Assembly (NCBI RefSeq): GCF_900129655.1
Contig: NZ_FQWK01000003.1
Location: 434,001-498,000, forward strand
From: Bacteroides clarus YIT 12056
Lineage (GTDB): Bacteria; Bacteroidota; Bacteroidia; Bacteroidales; Bacteroidaceae
Length of the DNA stretch: 64,000 bases
Direction of reading: 5' to 3'
Below the pieces are notes generated by a model. It was not told the origin of the DNA. It did not search any database and was given only the letters and a program-made list of their open reading frames with translations. How positions within the stretch are numbered: the stretch's first letter is position 1; each line of letters begins with the position of its first letter. Below are positions 30,196-38,940 of this stretch, in pieces. The translations under genes were made by a program, and so were the position numbers.

Positions 30196-32013
30196 ATGGC
30201 ACAAGAAAACAGTCCTGACAAGGAAAAAAGGCAAGGCCGGACAAAGAAACCGGAAAAGCCTTATGTGGAACAAATTGACGAGCTTTTGCTGGTACATAAC
30301 AAGAACGACCCCAAGGAGGGTTTGGGAGTGGTCAGCAAGGCAGACGAGAAAGGTAATTATCAGACGGTTACACCGGAGGAGAAGAATGAGAACTCATTCC
30401 TGAAATTCGACAAGAATTCGAGTATTCTCGAAAACTTTATCAAGAATTTTTGGAGCCAGCTGAAGGAGCCTACGCATTTCAGGCTTATCCGTATGACCTT
30501 CAATGATTACAAGCAGAACAAACAGGCTCTCAAGGATTTGGCCGAAGGTAAGAATACAGACGCGGTAAAGGAGTTTCTGAAACGCTATGAAATCGTACCG
30601 AAGGCAAACAATCAGAAAAACAGTCAAACAAAAGAGGAGGAAACAACAATGGCAAAGAAGCAGGAACAGACAACGCAGGCTCAGCCTGAACAGGTATCAC
30701 AGGTGGAAGCTGCCACACAGGGGCGCGAACAGCAGGAACCGCAACGCCAGCAGACACCCACGTACCGCTACAACGAGAATATGATTAACTGGGAGGAACT
30801 GGGTAAGTTCGGCATATCCAAGGAAATGCTGGAGCAGTCCGGACAGCTTGACGGCATGCTGAAAGGATACAAGACCAACAGGACAATGCCGCTGACACTC
30901 AACATTCCTGGGGTACTGACTGCCAAGCTGGACGCACGCCTTTCATTCATATCCAACGGCGGGCAGGTCATGCTGGGCATCCACGGTATCAGAAAGGAAC
31001 CGGAACTGGACCGTCCTTATTTCGGACATATCTTCACGGAAGAGGACAAGAAGAACCTGCGTGAAAGTGGAAACATGGGACGCGTGGCTGACCTTAACCT
31101 GCGTGGTAACACAACTGAGCCGTGTTTGATTTCCATCGACAAGAATACCAACGAACTGGTAGCCGTCCGACAGGAGCATGTCTATATCCCGAATGAAATC
31201 AAAGGGGTAACCCTGACTCCGGACGAAATTCAGAAACTGAAAAACGGAGAACAGATATTCGTAGAGGGAATGAAATCCAATCAGGGTAAAGAGTTTAATG
31301 CCAATCTGCAATACAGTGCAGAAAGAAGAGGCATCGAATTTATCTTCCCGAAAGACCAGGCCTTCAATCAGCAGACGCTCGGCGGGGTACCGCTTTCCCC
31401 CATGCAGCTCAAAGCGTTGAATGAAGGACATACCATCCTTGTAGAGGATATGAAGCGAAAGAACGGCGAACTGTTTTCCTCCTTCGTTACCATGGATAAG
31501 GTAACAGGCGGGCTCCAATATACACGCCACAATCCGGAAACGGGAGAAATCTACATACCGAAGGAAATCTGTTCGGTACAGCTCACACCGGAAGATAAAG
31601 AAGCTTTACGCAAAGGGCAGCCCATCTATCTTGAGAACATGATCAACCGTAAAGGTGAGGAATTCTCGTCATTCGTCAAGCTGGACCTGGCAAGTGGAAG
31701 ACCACAGTATTCCAGAACTCCGGACGGTTTCAACGAACGACAGGCACCTACCATCCCGGCTGAGGTTTACGGACACCTGCTTTCGGCACAGGAAAGAGCA
31801 AATCTTCAGGACGGAAAGGCCATCCTTGTAACGGGTATGAAAGGTCCCAACGGCAAACCGTTTGATTCCTATCTGAAAGTAAACGCAAACACCGGACAGC
31901 TGCAATATTTCCAGGAAAATCCGGATGTGCGCCGCAATACCTCACAGCGTGCTTCACAGACTGACAATACCCAGCAGCAGGAACAGAAGAAGGGAGCAAA
32001 ACAGGCTGTCTGA
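30196..32013 (+). CDS. DUF4099/DUF3945 repeat protein
   Basis: 605 aa, soluble. A charged N-terminus and a Gln-rich linker (about residues 150-190) precede a DUF4099-like domain (MINWEELGKFGISKEML, about 195-290). Four repeats of about 60 residues (DUF3945) then follow, each with the pattern L-(T/S)-P/A-x-(D/E/Q)-x3-L-x2-G-x2-I-x-(V/L)-x2-M-x3-x-G (for example LSPMQLKALNEGHTILVEDM and LTPEDKEALRKGQPIYLENM). Widespread in Bacteroides ICEs beside topoisomerase III; function unknown. The -7 box and phased repeat upstream link its expression to transfer genes. Confidence 0.85.
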   Translation: MAQENSPDKEKRQGRTKKPEKPYVEQIDELLLVHNKNDPKEGLGVVSKADEKGNYQTVTPEEKNENSFLKFDKNSSILENFIKNFWSQLKEPTHFRLIRMTFNDYKQNKQALKDLAEGKNTDAVKEFLKRYEIVPKANNQKNSQTKEEETTMAKKQEQTTQAQPEQVSQVEAATQGREQQEPQRQQTPTYRYNENMINWEELGKFGISKEMLEQSGQLDGMLKGYKTNRTMPLTLNIPGVLTAKLDARLSFISNGGQVMLGIHGIRKEPELDRPYFGHIFTEEDKKNLRESGNMGRVADLNLRGNTTEPCLISIDKNTNELVAVRQEHVYIPNEIKGVTLTPDEIQKLKNGEQIFVEGMKSNQGKEFNANLQYSAERRGIEFIFPKDQAFNQQTLGGVPLSPMQLKALNEGHTILVEDMKRKNGELFSSFVTMDKVTGGLQYTRHNPETGEIYIPKEICSVQLTPEDKEALRKGQPIYLENMINRKGEEFSSFVKLDLASGRPQYSRTPDGFNERQAPTIPAEVYGHLLSAQERANLQDGKAILVTGMKGPNGKPFDSYLKVNANTGQLQYFQENPDVRRNTSQRASQTDNTQQQEQKKGAKQAV

Positions 32014-32066
32014 CCTGAACGGGATTCAAATCATTCAAATCATCAATTACTAAAAAAGGAAAGAAC

Positions 32067-32327
32067 ATGAACAAGACCAATCATCATATCTACAAGGCTG
32101 AACAAATCGACTGGGAGAAACTGGAATCGGTAGGTATCAGCAGATCGCAAATTGAAAAGGACGGAAACATGGACCTGCTCCTTCAGGGAGAGGAAACCAA
32201 TGTCATGTCCATTAAAATCAAGACTCCTGTATTTTCACTTACAATGGATGCCACACTCAGTCTGATTGAAGACGAGAATGGAAATCCGGTCATCAGCATA
32301 AACGGTATCAACCCTTCAGGTGAATAA
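32067..32327 (+). CDS. Stand-alone DUF4099-like protein
   Basis: 86 aa. Its sequence parallels the DUF4099 part of the preceding gene: QIDWEKLESVGISRSQIEKDG against MINWEELGKFGISKEMLEQSG, and FSLTMDATLSLIEDENGNPV against LTAKLDARLSFISNGGQVM. Probably arose by partial duplication or is a separate partner of the same complex. Lies between the DUF3945 protein gene and topB. Function unknown. Confidence 0.75.
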   Translation: MNKTNHHIYKAEQIDWEKLESVGISRSQIEKDGNMDLLLQGEETNVMSIKIKTPVFSLTMDATLSLIEDENGNPVISINGINPSGE

Positions 32328-32403
32328 ATAAGAATCCATAATGTATCATCTCTCTTTCCATACGGACTTACCGTATGGAAAGATATAAAAAACAGAATTT
32401 ATC

Positions 32404-34173
32404 ATGATTGCCATATTAACAGACAAACCAAGTGTAGGAAAAGAAATCGGAAGAATCATCGGTGCAACCAGAGTAAGAAACGGATATGTGGAAGGAAACG
32501 GCTACATGGTTACGTGGACTTTCGGGAACATGCTGTCACTGGCCATGCCGAAGGACTACGGAACCCAGAAGCTGGAACGGAATGACTTTCCTTTCATCCC
32601 GTCCGAATTTGAGCTGATGGTACGTCATACACGCACCGAGAACGGATGGATACCGGACATTGATGCCGTGCTCCAGCTTAAAGTAATCGAGAGAGTGTTT
32701 CAGGCATGTGACACCATCATTGCGGCTACCGATGCCAGCCGTGACGGGGAAATGACATTCCGCTATGTATATCAATACCTGAACTGTACACAGCCCTGTT
32801 TCCGTCTGTGGATTTCATCCCTTACCGACGAGTCTGTGCGTAAAGGCATGGAAAACCTGAAGCCGGACAGTTGCTACAACAGCCTGTTCCTTGCTGCCGA
32901 CAGCCGCAACAAGGCGGACTGGATTCTCGGAATCAACGCCAGCTATGCCATGTGCAAGGCGACGGGCCTCGGCAACAATTCCCTTGGACGGGTGCAGACA
33001 CCGGTACTGGCTGCCATCAGCAGACGCTACCGTGAAAGGGAAAACCATATTTCATCGGACAGCTGGCCCATCTACATCAGCCTGCAAAAGGACGGCATCC
33101 TCTTCAAGATGCGCCGCACACAGGATCTTCCCGACAAAGAATCCGCAACAATGTTTTTCCAGGACTGCAAACTGGCACATCAGGCACAGATCACAGGTAT
33201 CAGTCACAGCGTTAAGGAAATACTTCCACCGGATCTGCTTGACCTGACACAACTTCAGAAGGAAGCGAACATCCGCTATGGTTATACCGCATCAGAGGTG
33301 TATGACATCGCACAGTCCCTTTATGAAAAGAAACTGATTTCCTACCCAAGGACTTCCAGCCGTTATCTGACGGAGGATGTGTTTGACTCGCTTTCACCAA
33401 TCATGGCACGTCTGCTATCATGGGAGCTGTTCCCTGCCGCTAAAGGAACTGGAGGTATTGACATATCCAGTTTGTCCCGCCACGTAATAAGTGCAGAAAA
33501 AGCCAATGTACATCATGCCATCATCATTACAGGTATCCGTCCCGGAAATATGTCCGAAAAGGAAATGCAGGTTTACAGACTTGTAGCCGGAAGGATGCTC
33601 GAAGCATTCATGGCTCCATGCCGCATAGAAACGACAAATGTTGAAGCGGTCTGTGCCGCACAGCATTTCAAGGTCGAACAAACAAGAATCATTGAAGCCG
33701 GCTGGCATGATGTGTTCATGTGTTCCGACATGATCCCGACATCGGGGTATTCCGTCAAAGAACTCCCAAAAATGGAGAAAGGTGATACCCTGAATGTATG
33801 CGGATGCAACATGGTACACAAGAAACAGCTGCCGGTAAATCCGTTCACGGATGCAGAACTGGTGGAATACATGGAACAGAACAGACTGGGTACGGTATCC
33901 TCACGTACCAATATCATCCGTACACTGGTTAACCGTAAGTATATCCGTTATTCAGGGAAATATATCGTTCCGACCCCGAAAGGCATGTTCACCTACGAAA
34001 CCATCCGTGGAAAGAAAATTGCGGATACTTCACTCACCGCAGACTGGGAAAAACAGCTGGCCGGACTTGAAAGCGGAATGATAACCGGACAGGACTTCCT
34101 GAACAAGATCAGGACTCTCGCCAAGGAAATGACTGATGACATTTTCAACACCTATTCCACAAAAGAAGAATAA
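32404..34173 (+). CDS. topB: DNA topoisomerase III (Exc/TopB-like)
   Basis: 589 aa type IA topoisomerase. Toprim start ILTDKPSVGKEIG, TDASRDGEM as the acidic Toprim motif (about residues 110-118), and the active-site Tyr in LISYPRTSSRYL (Tyr near 313). Members in Bacteroides ICEs include Exc of CTnDOT, which takes part in excision. It lacks the long C-terminal zinc-finger tail of cellular topoisomerase I. Followed by tandem terminators. Confidence 0.94.
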   Translation: MIAILTDKPSVGKEIGRIIGATRVRNGYVEGNGYMVTWTFGNMLSLAMPKDYGTQKLERNDFPFIPSEFELMVRHTRTENGWIPDIDAVLQLKVIERVFQACDTIIAATDASRDGEMTFRYVYQYLNCTQPCFRLWISSLTDESVRKGMENLKPDSCYNSLFLAADSRNKADWILGINASYAMCKATGLGNNSLGRVQTPVLAAISRRYRERENHISSDSWPIYISLQKDGILFKMRRTQDLPDKESATMFFQDCKLAHQAQITGISHSVKEILPPDLLDLTQLQKEANIRYGYTASEVYDIAQSLYEKKLISYPRTSSRYLTEDVFDSLSPIMARLLSWELFPAAKGTGGIDISSLSRHVISAEKANVHHAIIITGIRPGNMSEKEMQVYRLVAGRMLEAFMAPCRIETTNVEAVCAAQHFKVEQTRIIEAGWHDVFMCSDMIPTSGYSVKELPKMEKGDTLNVCGCNMVHKKQLPVNPFTDAELVEYMEQNRLGTVSSRTNIIRTLVNRKYIRYSGKYIVPTPKGMFTYETIRGKKIADTSLTADWEKQLAGLESGMITGQDFLNKIRTLAKEMTDDIFNTYSTKEE

Positions 34174-34198
34174 CATCTATACCTAATCAACCAAGAGA

Positions 34199-34253
34199 AT
34201 GCAGGCCGGAAGGTCTGCATTTTTTGTATCCGTACAGAAAAGATTCTGTTTTT
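34199..34253 (+). terminator. Tandem terminators after topB
   Basis: ATGCAGGCC/GGTCTGCAT (34199-34207, 34212-34220) followed by TTTTT, then ACAGAA/TTCTGT (34234-34239, 34244-34249) followed by TTTT. Both are standard rho-independent shapes and end the DUF3945-topB operon. Confidence 0.8.
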
Positions 34254-34280
34254 CCGCTTTTAAGCGGCAAAGGTCTTGGA

Positions 34281-34390
34281 TTGCCTGCCTTTTGCCGCAA
34301 GGCTGCCCTGAAGGGCTTGGCTGGACAGGAAAAAATCATCCTCGCTACGCTCCGGTATTTTTTCCTGCCAGGCCTTGCGCAAAAAGGCAA
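34281..34390. repeat. 110-bp imperfect inverted repeat downstream of topB
   Basis: Outer arms TTGCCT..CTTTTGC.GCAAGGC (34281-34303) and GGCCTTGCGCAAAAAGGCAA (34371-34390); inner arms CTGGACAGGAAAAAAT (34321-34336) and ATTTTTTCCTGCCAG (34357-34371) around CCTCGCTACGC. A small GCCC/GGGC hairpin lies at 34305-34316. A/T-run plus GC-end composition recalls the hairpin at 29709. Fills the gap before the next operon. Confidence 0.7.
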
Positions 34391-34464
34391 TTCAAGAGGC
34401 CGGAGGCCTATAAAATCGGGAAAACACATCCCGATGGGATTATTCATTCATAAAATTAAGGATT

Positions 34465-34680
34465 ATGAAACTACAGATTATCGAAAGTATCAGCAAGCAT
34501 GCGATAACCCTGGTACTGGTTATCGGAATACTTATGCTGACAGACAAAGGTATCATGCCTACAGGTATTATTGCAATGCTCCTGCTCACCGGAGGAATCA
34601 TAGGATTTCTTTTCAGAGCTCTTCTACTGATTGTCAGGATAGCATTTATCTTTTTCATTGTCGGACTCCTGTTTTTCTAA
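34465..34680 (+). CDS. Small membrane protein
   Basis: 71 aa, almost entirely hydrophobic: two or three membrane segments (about residues 12-25, 32-50, 52-70) and few charged residues. First gene after the structured interval and before the PRTRC genes. No family recognised. Confidence 0.6.
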   Translation: MKLQIIESISKHAITLVLVIGILMLTDKGIMPTGIIAMLLLTGGIIGFLFRALLLIVRIAFIFFIVGLLFF

Positions 34681-34698
34681 CCAATAAAACCTACAGAT

Positions 34699-34908
34699 AT
34701 GAAAACAAGTACATGTATATCTTCCGCTCCTGTCATGCCGGCTGTATGGCCACAGAGTGAACATATCAGACCGGTCAAAAGACGTCTGCCCAATACAGTT
34801 GATGAGCCTAAAAACATCGGCTACTATCTGGAATCGCTGCGTGATATTGCAAGCAGACCGGACAGGGAGGATGTCCTGAAAGAATTCTTCAAGGAAACTT
34901 ATGTATAA
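34699..34908 (+). CDS. Hypothetical small protein
   Basis: 69 aa, soluble, with a Pro-containing N-terminus and a helical C-terminus (NIGYYLESLRDIASRPDREDVLKEF). Spaced 18 bp from its neighbours in the PRTRC operon. No family recognised. Confidence 0.55.
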   Translation: MKTSTCISSAPVMPAVWPQSEHIRPVKRRLPNTVDEPKNIGYYLESLRDIASRPDREDVLKEFFKETYV

Positions 34909-34926
34909 CCATAAAATTTTTCAATT

Positions 34927-35988
34927 ATGTTTTTTCAATCAATTTATCAGATGATTACAGCAGGTACGGATCTGAATATCAATATCCGTAAAGTGGACAA
35001 CAGCCTGAGCGTAGCAGTCATGCCAAGGCGGAACAGCCTGAAAGAGGATACGCGGCAAAACATGGTGCCACTGGTCGTAAACGGAACACCGGCAGAACTG
35101 GATATGGGCTTCCTGCAGACGATACTACAACCAATACAGAAGGTACAGGGGCTGCTTGTCAATGCGGAAAATTTCGAGAAACAGGCAGAAAAGGCTACAT
35201 CACAGGCCAAATCATCCAAGGCTCCAACAATACCGGCCGAATCAAAGGAAGCCAAGGAAAAACGGGAAAAGATGGAAAAACTCCTCAAGAAGGCTGATGA
35301 AGCAACTGCCGCAAAAAGGTTCTCCGAAGCAATGACATGGCTGAAACAGGCACGGGTGCTTGCTCCTTCAGAAAAACAGAAGGAGATTGACGAAAAGATG
35401 CAGGAAGTACAGAAACAGGCCTGCGAAGGAAGTCTGTTCGGTATGACAGAGGAACCGGCGCCGGTAATTCCCCAACCACAAGGCAGCATGAACGGTCAGC
35501 CACAGCCCGGTATGCAAACAAGCATATTCCCGGAGCAGCAGACCCATACTATGAATCCTGAACCTGTCATGCAGTCTGCTCCACAACAGATTCCACAGGG
35601 AATGCCTCAACCGGTATATGGAATGAACGGAGCATATATCCAACCTGCTCCAAACCGCCCCGTAATGCAAGGAACAGGTATGCCACAAGGAGCTACAATG
35701 CAGCCCTATCCGCAGCAGCCGGCTTACCAGCCTGAGACGGCTCCTTATCCACAACAACAGGTACGGCAGCCGACAAACGACCATATACCGAACGGAACAG
35801 CACAGGTACAGAACGGAAACGGACGGGAATACCAGACTGCACCGGCAGCCCATGATACATTCTGCTTCGATCCGGAAGACGAGAATGACAGGGAGCTTCT
35901 AAGAGAGGACCCGTATGCGGAATATCCTGATTTTCCGGCAGAGTATCGGATGAAGGACGAGGCACAGGTAGAAATGGTATACTGCTGA
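34927..35988 (+). CDS. PRTRC system protein E
   Basis: 353 aa. The N-terminal domain (FFQSIYQMITAGTDLNI, RKVDNSLSVAVMP) is the conserved PRTRC-E part; a Lys/Glu coiled-coil region follows (about residues 95-165, KAKEKREKMEKLLKKADEA without gaps in charge), then a long Pro/Gln/Met-rich disordered region (about 180-300). First recognised member of the PRTRC cassette in this element. Molecular role unknown. Confidence 0.85.
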   Translation: MFFQSIYQMITAGTDLNINIRKVDNSLSVAVMPRRNSLKEDTRQNMVPLVVNGTPAELDMGFLQTILQPIQKVQGLLVNAENFEKQAEKATSQAKSSKAPTIPAESKEAKEKREKMEKLLKKADEATAAKRFSEAMTWLKQARVLAPSEKQKEIDEKMQEVQKQACEGSLFGMTEEPAPVIPQPQGSMNGQPQPGMQTSIFPEQQTHTMNPEPVMQSAPQQIPQGMPQPVYGMNGAYIQPAPNRPVMQGTGMPQGATMQPYPQQPAYQPETAPYPQQQVRQPTNDHIPNGTAQVQNGNGREYQTAPAAHDTFCFDPEDENDRELLREDPYAEYPDFPAEYRMKDEAQVEMVYC

Positions 35989-36032
35989 TATACACAATAA
36001 ACGATTTGTAAAACCAATAAACTATAAACAAT

Positions 36033-36254
36033 ATGGCACTGGAAATTAAAGGAATGAAAAGAGTATTCAAGATGAAGAAGAACAGTCAGGAAATTGTACT
36101 GGACGATCCGAACGTAAACATGTCTCCGGCTGAAGTGATGGACTTCTATTCAATGAACTATCCGGAACTGACCACCGCGACCGTACACGGACCGGAAATC
36201 GAAGACGACCGGGCGGTATATGAATTCAAGACCACTATCGGAGTAAAAGGGTAA
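36033..36254 (+). CDS. PRTRC system protein C, ubiquitin-like (beta-grasp) candidate
   Basis: 73 aa. Predicted strand-strand-helix-strand order (LEIKGMKRVFKM, QEIVLDD, SPAEVMDFYSMNYPEL, TTATVHGP, RAVYEFKTTIG) suits a beta-grasp fold, and the protein ends exactly in a glycine (GVKG). With an E1-like and an E2-like protein encoded 1-2 kb downstream it is a good candidate for a conjugated modifier. Comparative genomics has suggested this for PRTRC cassettes; I know of no biochemical proof. Confidence 0.85.
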   Translation: MALEIKGMKRVFKMKKNSQEIVLDDPNVNMSPAEVMDFYSMNYPELTTATVHGPEIEDDRAVYEFKTTIGVKG

Positions 36255-36258
36255 GAAC

Positions 36259-36432
36259 ATGAAAAAAGGACAACGTAAAGACAAGAAACCATGTACACAA
36301 CTTACGGAACGGGCTTTGGAAAATTTGGCCAGACTCATCATATCGGAACTCGAAAATACGGACATAAGCCGGGGCATCAGGAACAGAAAGAAAAGAAGAC
36401 TCCCTCCCGCAGAAAGCCTCATGGTTTTCTGA
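36259..36432 (+). CDS. 57-aa basic helical protein overlapping the next frame
   Basis: ATG 36259, stop TGA 36430-36432. The protein has a basic start, an amphipathic helix (QLTERALENLARLIISEL), and a basic segment RNRKKRRLPP. It begins 5 bp after the PRTRC-C stop. In this region it looks more protein-like than the overlapping frame of the next gene (Gly/His/Lys-rich), so the next gene may really begin near 36429. Function unknown. Confidence 0.55.
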   Translation: MKKGQRKDKKPCTQLTERALENLARLIISELENTDISRGIRNRKKRRLPPAESLMVF

Positions 36433-37400
36433 ACACGAGAATACCTTCCATTGCTCCCGACCTGTATGTGGAGAATGACAGGGATGTAACGGTAAATGTC
36501 ACCACCAAAGAGAATCTTGATTTCCTGTACCGTTCAGCCATGAAGTATGCGCAGCTCCTGGATGTGGAGCTGCCATACCATCCTACAGGCAGGACTTCCA
36601 TAAGAGAAAAAATATGCCTGCTATATAATGCGCTGGATTCCATAGTATCTCATCATGTAAATCTGGAACTTGTCGGTGACAGGCTCCAGTTCTGTATCTA
36701 TCATTTCCATGAATGGCCTGATTACACCCTGTTCCTGATACCGATAGATTTTACAGAAAGGCTGAAAGGTGAAATCAAAAGGATTACACTGGAGTTCATC
36801 AGACAGTTCATCAAATATCACAGGGTGATGGATATAACCGATACCCCTTATTTTGAGATGTCGGAAGTCTGTATCGATTATGTGGACTTTGAACAGCTCG
36901 ATGAGGAAGAGAAAAAGGATTTGTACAGAAAGGAAAAGCTTTTCAGGTCATATGAGAAAGGGAGAATCCACAGGAAACTGTGCCGGATGCACTCCAAGGC
37001 TTTCTGTAGGAATCTGGAAGAACATATCCGCAACTGTAATCCTTCCAGCAATAAGGAAAAAAGACTTTTGGAACTGATTACTGAAGGGATGTCCCTGATT
37101 GCAAAAAACAGTCCTCATATCTTGAATTATGATTATGACTATGCAAGCGAAAAGGAAAGGGATTTCGAACCGCCACCGCTCGAATATCAGATTCTGCTTA
37201 CCTATTCCATTACGGATACGGTTACCAAAGACATGGAAAGCTGTTTCAGTACTGACTGTCAGGAAACATATAACCAGACTCCCGTATCATTTACCTTCAT
37301 CACACCGGAAACTGAAAAACTGTTCAGACCAGAGAATTATCCGGAACGGTTCTCAAAATGGTTTGAGAAATTTGTAGAACATGTTACCTATAATTTATAA
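36291..37400 (+). CDS. PRTRC cassette protein (F-like), start uncertain
   Basis: Open for 369 codons from ATG 36291. The first about 46 residues overlap the 57-aa gene and have odd composition, so translation may start later, for example at the CTG at 36429 that overlaps the TGA of the small gene, or at ATG 36540. The body is soluble and helical (YRSAMKYAQLLDVELPYHP, ERLKGEIKRITLEFIRQFIKYH). Between PRTRC-C and PRTRC-B; corresponds in place to PRTRC-F. Function unknown. Confidence 0.7.
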   Translation: MYTTYGTGFGKFGQTHHIGTRKYGHKPGHQEQKEKKTPSRRKPHGFLNTRIPSIAPDLYVENDRDVTVNVTTKENLDFLYRSAMKYAQLLDVELPYHPTGRTSIREKICLLYNALDSIVSHHVNLELVGDRLQFCIYHFHEWPDYTLFLIPIDFTERLKGEIKRITLEFIRQFIKYHRVMDITDTPYFEMSEVCIDYVDFEQLDEEEKKDLYRKEKLFRSYEKGRIHRKLCRMHSKAFCRNLEEHIRNCNPSSNKEKRLLELITEGMSLIAKNSPHILNYDYDYASEKERDFEPPPLEYQILLTYSITDTVTKDMESCFSTDCQETYNQTPVSFTFITPETEKLFRPENYPERFSKWFEKFVEHVTYNL

Positions 37401-37405
37401 ACATC

Positions 37406-38107
37406 ATGAATGAACTAACCCAAAACATACAGAAAATGATGGTGCCGAAAGCTGCTATCATAGCCTACAAGTATGAAGACAGAAGAAATTCTGACACCAG
37501 GTACTTCATAGAATTGCGTCCCATCGGGAAAAGCGGACAGATGGGGGCAGGTATCCCCGTCACATACGAATTCATGAATACCCTGCTGGAATCCTATACG
37601 GAGGAAATGAGCGGGATACCGGCAGGCAGAATCCCCGAAAACATGCTGGCCTGCAATCCGAGAAAAGGACAGGAAGAATATATCTGGTACAATCCGCCCG
37701 GAAAGAGACAGATGTTCTTTCACAAGGATCTCAATATACAGGACGGCATGTTCAATTTGCCGGGAATTGTCTACCATGTAAAAAACGGAAGCATGGACGT
37801 ATTCGCCTTCAAGGGAAAACGTCCGGTGGAGACGACTCCGCTGTTCCGTGCCCCGTTCTTCAACGTGACCGGATCAAGTGTCTGCCTTGGCAGCAGTTTT
37901 CTGGAAAAGCCACAGAACCCGACTTTCCTTTCCCTGCTGGATTACTGGGAAAAACGGTTCTGGCTGACTGAATTCTCTCATCTGGGAGGAAATGTGAATC
38001 CTACCGTTTCAAATCTTGTCATCGTCACCGAGAACATAAGAAACAATCCGTTCGACATGAACGAACTCAAGCCCATGAATAAAAAACTTAAAGACATACT
38101 TCCATGA
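37406..38107 (+). CDS. PRTRC system protein B, E2-like candidate
   Basis: 233 aa. The stretch APFFNVTGSSVCLGS around Cys160 resembles the HPN-(V/I)-x3-G-x-VCL active-site segment of ubiquitin E2 enzymes, with beta strands before and helical turns after. Other parts match PRTRC-B (FIELRPIGKSGQMGAGIPV). It ends with a 4-bp overlap with the ThiF-like gene, so the two are translationally coupled. Proposed role: accepts the PRTRC-C modifier from the E1-like protein. Inference from motif and context. Confidence 0.83.
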   Translation: MNELTQNIQKMMVPKAAIIAYKYEDRRNSDTRYFIELRPIGKSGQMGAGIPVTYEFMNTLLESYTEEMSGIPAGRIPENMLACNPRKGQEEYIWYNPPGKRQMFFHKDLNIQDGMFNLPGIVYHVKNGSMDVFAFKGKRPVETTPLFRAPFFNVTGSSVCLGSSFLEKPQNPTFLSLLDYWEKRFWLTEFSHLGGNVNPTVSNLVIVTENIRNNPFDMNELKPMNKKLKDILP

Positions 38108-38886
38108 AAAAGATACATTTTACCGACCGCTACCTGCTCAATCCGCGTCATCCGGTAACGGTGTTTGTCATCGGAGCCGGAGGTACCGGCTCACAAGTGA
38201 TAACCAATCTGGCACGTATGAGCATGGCACTTCAGGCATTGGGGCATCCCGGACTGCATGTCACCGTATTCGATCCCGACACAGTAAACCAGGCCAATAT
38301 AGGACGTCAGCTTTTCAGTGAGACGGAACTGGGACAGAACAAAGCCGTATCACTAGTCACACGCATCAACCGTTTCTTCGGATACGCATGGACTGCCGAA
38401 CCGCAATGTTTTCCTACCAGGAATTTTTCTGAAGATAGCACAGCAAATATCATCATAACCTGTACGGACAATATACGTTCACGTCTTACGCTTTGGAAGT
38501 TCCTGAAGAAAGTCCGCAAAGAAAACTTCAGTGACCATTCGGCTCCCATATACTGGATGGATTTCGGGAACAGCCAGACAAAAGGACAGGTCATCATCGG
38601 GACGGTACGTGAGAAAGTTCTCCAACCTTCTTCACAAGAATATATTCCCATGCCTAAAATGAATGTCATCACCGAGGAAGTGGACTATGCGAAAATCAAG
38701 GAAAAAGAATCAGGACCAAGCTGTTCTCTGGCGGAAGCCCTGGAAAAACAGGATTTGTTCATTAACTCCACACTGGCACATATCGGATGTGATTTGCTCT
38801 GGAAAATGTTCAAGGAAGGAAAGACACTGTATCGCGGTGCCTATGTCAATCTGGAGACATTGAAAGTGACCGCAATCCCGGTATAA
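38104..38886 (+). CDS. PRTRC system ThiF/E1-like adenylating enzyme
   Basis: 260 aa. Nucleotide-binding VFVIGAGGTGSQV near residues 20-32, acidic residues and Arg finger in VFDPDTVNQANIGRQLF (about 56-72), TCTDNIRSR near 119-127, and a candidate catalytic Cys in GPSCSLAEAL near residue 206. These are the parts of an E1-type enzyme that adenylates a C-terminal glycine and forms a thioester. Coupled to PRTRC-B. No JAB-type deconjugase is visible in the window. Confidence 0.9.
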   Translation: MKKIHFTDRYLLNPRHPVTVFVIGAGGTGSQVITNLARMSMALQALGHPGLHVTVFDPDTVNQANIGRQLFSETELGQNKAVSLVTRINRFFGYAWTAEPQCFPTRNFSEDSTANIIITCTDNIRSRLTLWKFLKKVRKENFSDHSAPIYWMDFGNSQTKGQVIIGTVREKVLQPSSQEYIPMPKMNVITEEVDYAKIKEKESGPSCSLAEALEKQDLFINSTLAHIGCDLLWKMFKEGKTLYRGAYVNLETLKVTAIPV

Positions 38887-38891
38887 TGCAT

Positions 38892-38930
38892 AAGTGACCG
38901 TATCATCTTTCCATCAGAATACGGTCACTT
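38892..38930. terminator. Bidirectional terminator after the PRTRC cassette
   Basis: Perfect 12-bp stem AAGTGACCGTAT/ATACGGTCACTT (38892-38903, 38919-38930) with A/T-rich flanks on both sides, between the convergent ThiF-like and HTH genes. Confidence 0.82.
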
Positions 38931-38940
38931 ATTCTATTTG

